DNA of 64,000 nt, from NCBI GenBank assembly GCA_037179515.1, contig JAXCGZ010007570.1, forward strand, positions 160,001-224,000, read 5' to 3'. Below the pieces are notes generated by a model that was not told the origin of the DNA, ran no database searches, and was given only the letters and a program-made list of their open reading frames with translations. The DNA comes from Halocaridina rubra (taxonomy: Eukaryota > Arthropoda > Malacostraca > Decapoda > Atyidae). Below, piece after piece: positions 63,159 through 64,000 of the stretch; position 1 is the first letter of the stretch; every line of letters starts with the position of its first letter. Made by a program: the position numbers and the translations under genes.

Positions 63159-64000
63159 ACCTAGTTCTTTGAATAACGCGAAGATATGTTCTCAGAAATG
63201 CCGCATATTGTAATTTTCGCGTAATATAACGAGTCATTTTCCATAAGAAACAATGATAATAGGCACAGATACATTCCACAACCGTCCATAGACACACTAT
63301 ACCAAAGATATAAGATAAGTTAAACATATTTTATAAGTACATACCAAAGCAGAACGACCTGTAGTTATTTATATTAACATGCAAATAGTGTACAGCATAA
63401 AAGATATACAGACTTACTGTACAGTAAACAAATTAATGCACTCTATTAAGAGGTGGGCAACAGGCATACACTGGCACGTGCATGGTGGCGGTGAGCACGA
63501 GGATGCAAACATTTTGGCGCCTCCGTATCAGCTGATGCACCCTCGCACGTTATTTCCCTGATGATATTATATCGCAAGTTTGTTTGCTGTTTGTTCTTAA
63601 TGCTTTTTTTCAATTTTCTTCATAATATTCGATCGCATTAGGTAGTAGAAGAGGAGGAGGACGTGGGAGAACGAACCTCTATCCGCAAACATTTTGCCGC
63701 TTCCGTATCAGCTAATGCTTATCACTATTCAGGCACAATATCTTACTCATAAAATATTTATTTAGTCACTCTATTTGGGGTGTATCTAATTTTCAAGATT
63801 ATAGTATTAGTAATATTCCTTGGCTCTAAACATTATTCTATCTTCTTTACACATCGACCATGCTGCACGAAATCTTAATGTAAACAAATTCATCTGAGAA
63901 AAAAAAGACAACTATACAATTCGCTACAAAGGAAACGTATATCGTACTGTACATGGGAAACTTAAATGAGATATATATATTCTCTACACACTATTTCCCT
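63159..64000. other. Unassigned, possible start of another TIR element with a 180-bp repeat
   Basis: After a short (TA)n it begins CACCTAGTTCTTTGAATAAC and holds CGCGAAGATATG-like motifs reminiscent of TA-flanked elements; the other end is not visible. Two near-identical 34-bp segments (GCAAACATTTTGSCGCYTCC...) start at 63505 and 63685, exactly 180 bp apart. No gene recognised. Confidence 0.4.

Overview
This is eukaryotic repeat-rich DNA, probably from an arthropod and most likely a decapod crustacean. The reasons are intron-split animal genes, very long (TA)n tracts, several non-LTR retrotransposon families, Tigger/pogo-type DNA transposons and tRNA-derived SINE-like repeats. The species assignment is inference from repeat style; nothing here proves it. 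The genes are not prokaryotic.

Two host genes are visible. (1) Positions 50382-51330 (+) hold an exon with a splice acceptor that encodes essentially a whole NAD(P)HX dehydratase (NAXD). (2) Two short minus-strand exons (60253-60354 and 58801-58927) encode the end of an ABC-transporter ATPase domain, closest in my reading to ABCB10. The two genes converge.

Almost everything else is mobile DNA. At least 17 copies of one CR1-group LINE (numbered L1-L17 here) lie at 1-15290, 17215-25307, 28314-29498, 31314-36043 and 53945-56680. L12 (19985-24893) looks complete and intact: 5' UTR, ORF1 (coiled coil plus RRM-like), ORF2 (APE endonuclease plus reverse transcriptase) and a 3' UTR with a hairpin. 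L6 is full length but broken; the rest are 5'-truncated. Many copies sit head to tail, with the 3' tail of one followed by a (CA)n run and then the 5' end of the next, always with CA on the element's sense strand.

The middle (25.3-31.3 kb) holds a nine-unit, 274-bp tandem array whose unit contains a tRNA-like head, tRNA-like SINEs, pieces of two other LINE families and many (TA)n tracts. From 36.6 to 44.8 kb lies a decayed Tigger1-like transposase, then three TIR elements lined up with only (TA)n between them; the third keeps a mutated transposase gene with an in-frame 390-bp tandem duplication. A fourth related element is at 62.0-63.1 kb. From 44.8 to 49.8 kb are two head-to-tail RTE-like LINE copies, one split by a SINE. 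A decayed RNase H-like segment at 53.4 kb is interrupted by L17.

The observations I rate highest are the CA-anchored head-to-tail LINE arrays, a candidate -1 frameshift signal joining ORF1 to ORF2 (ORF2 has no usable ATG), the conserved 3' UTR hairpin, and the stacking of TIR elements in (TA)n.
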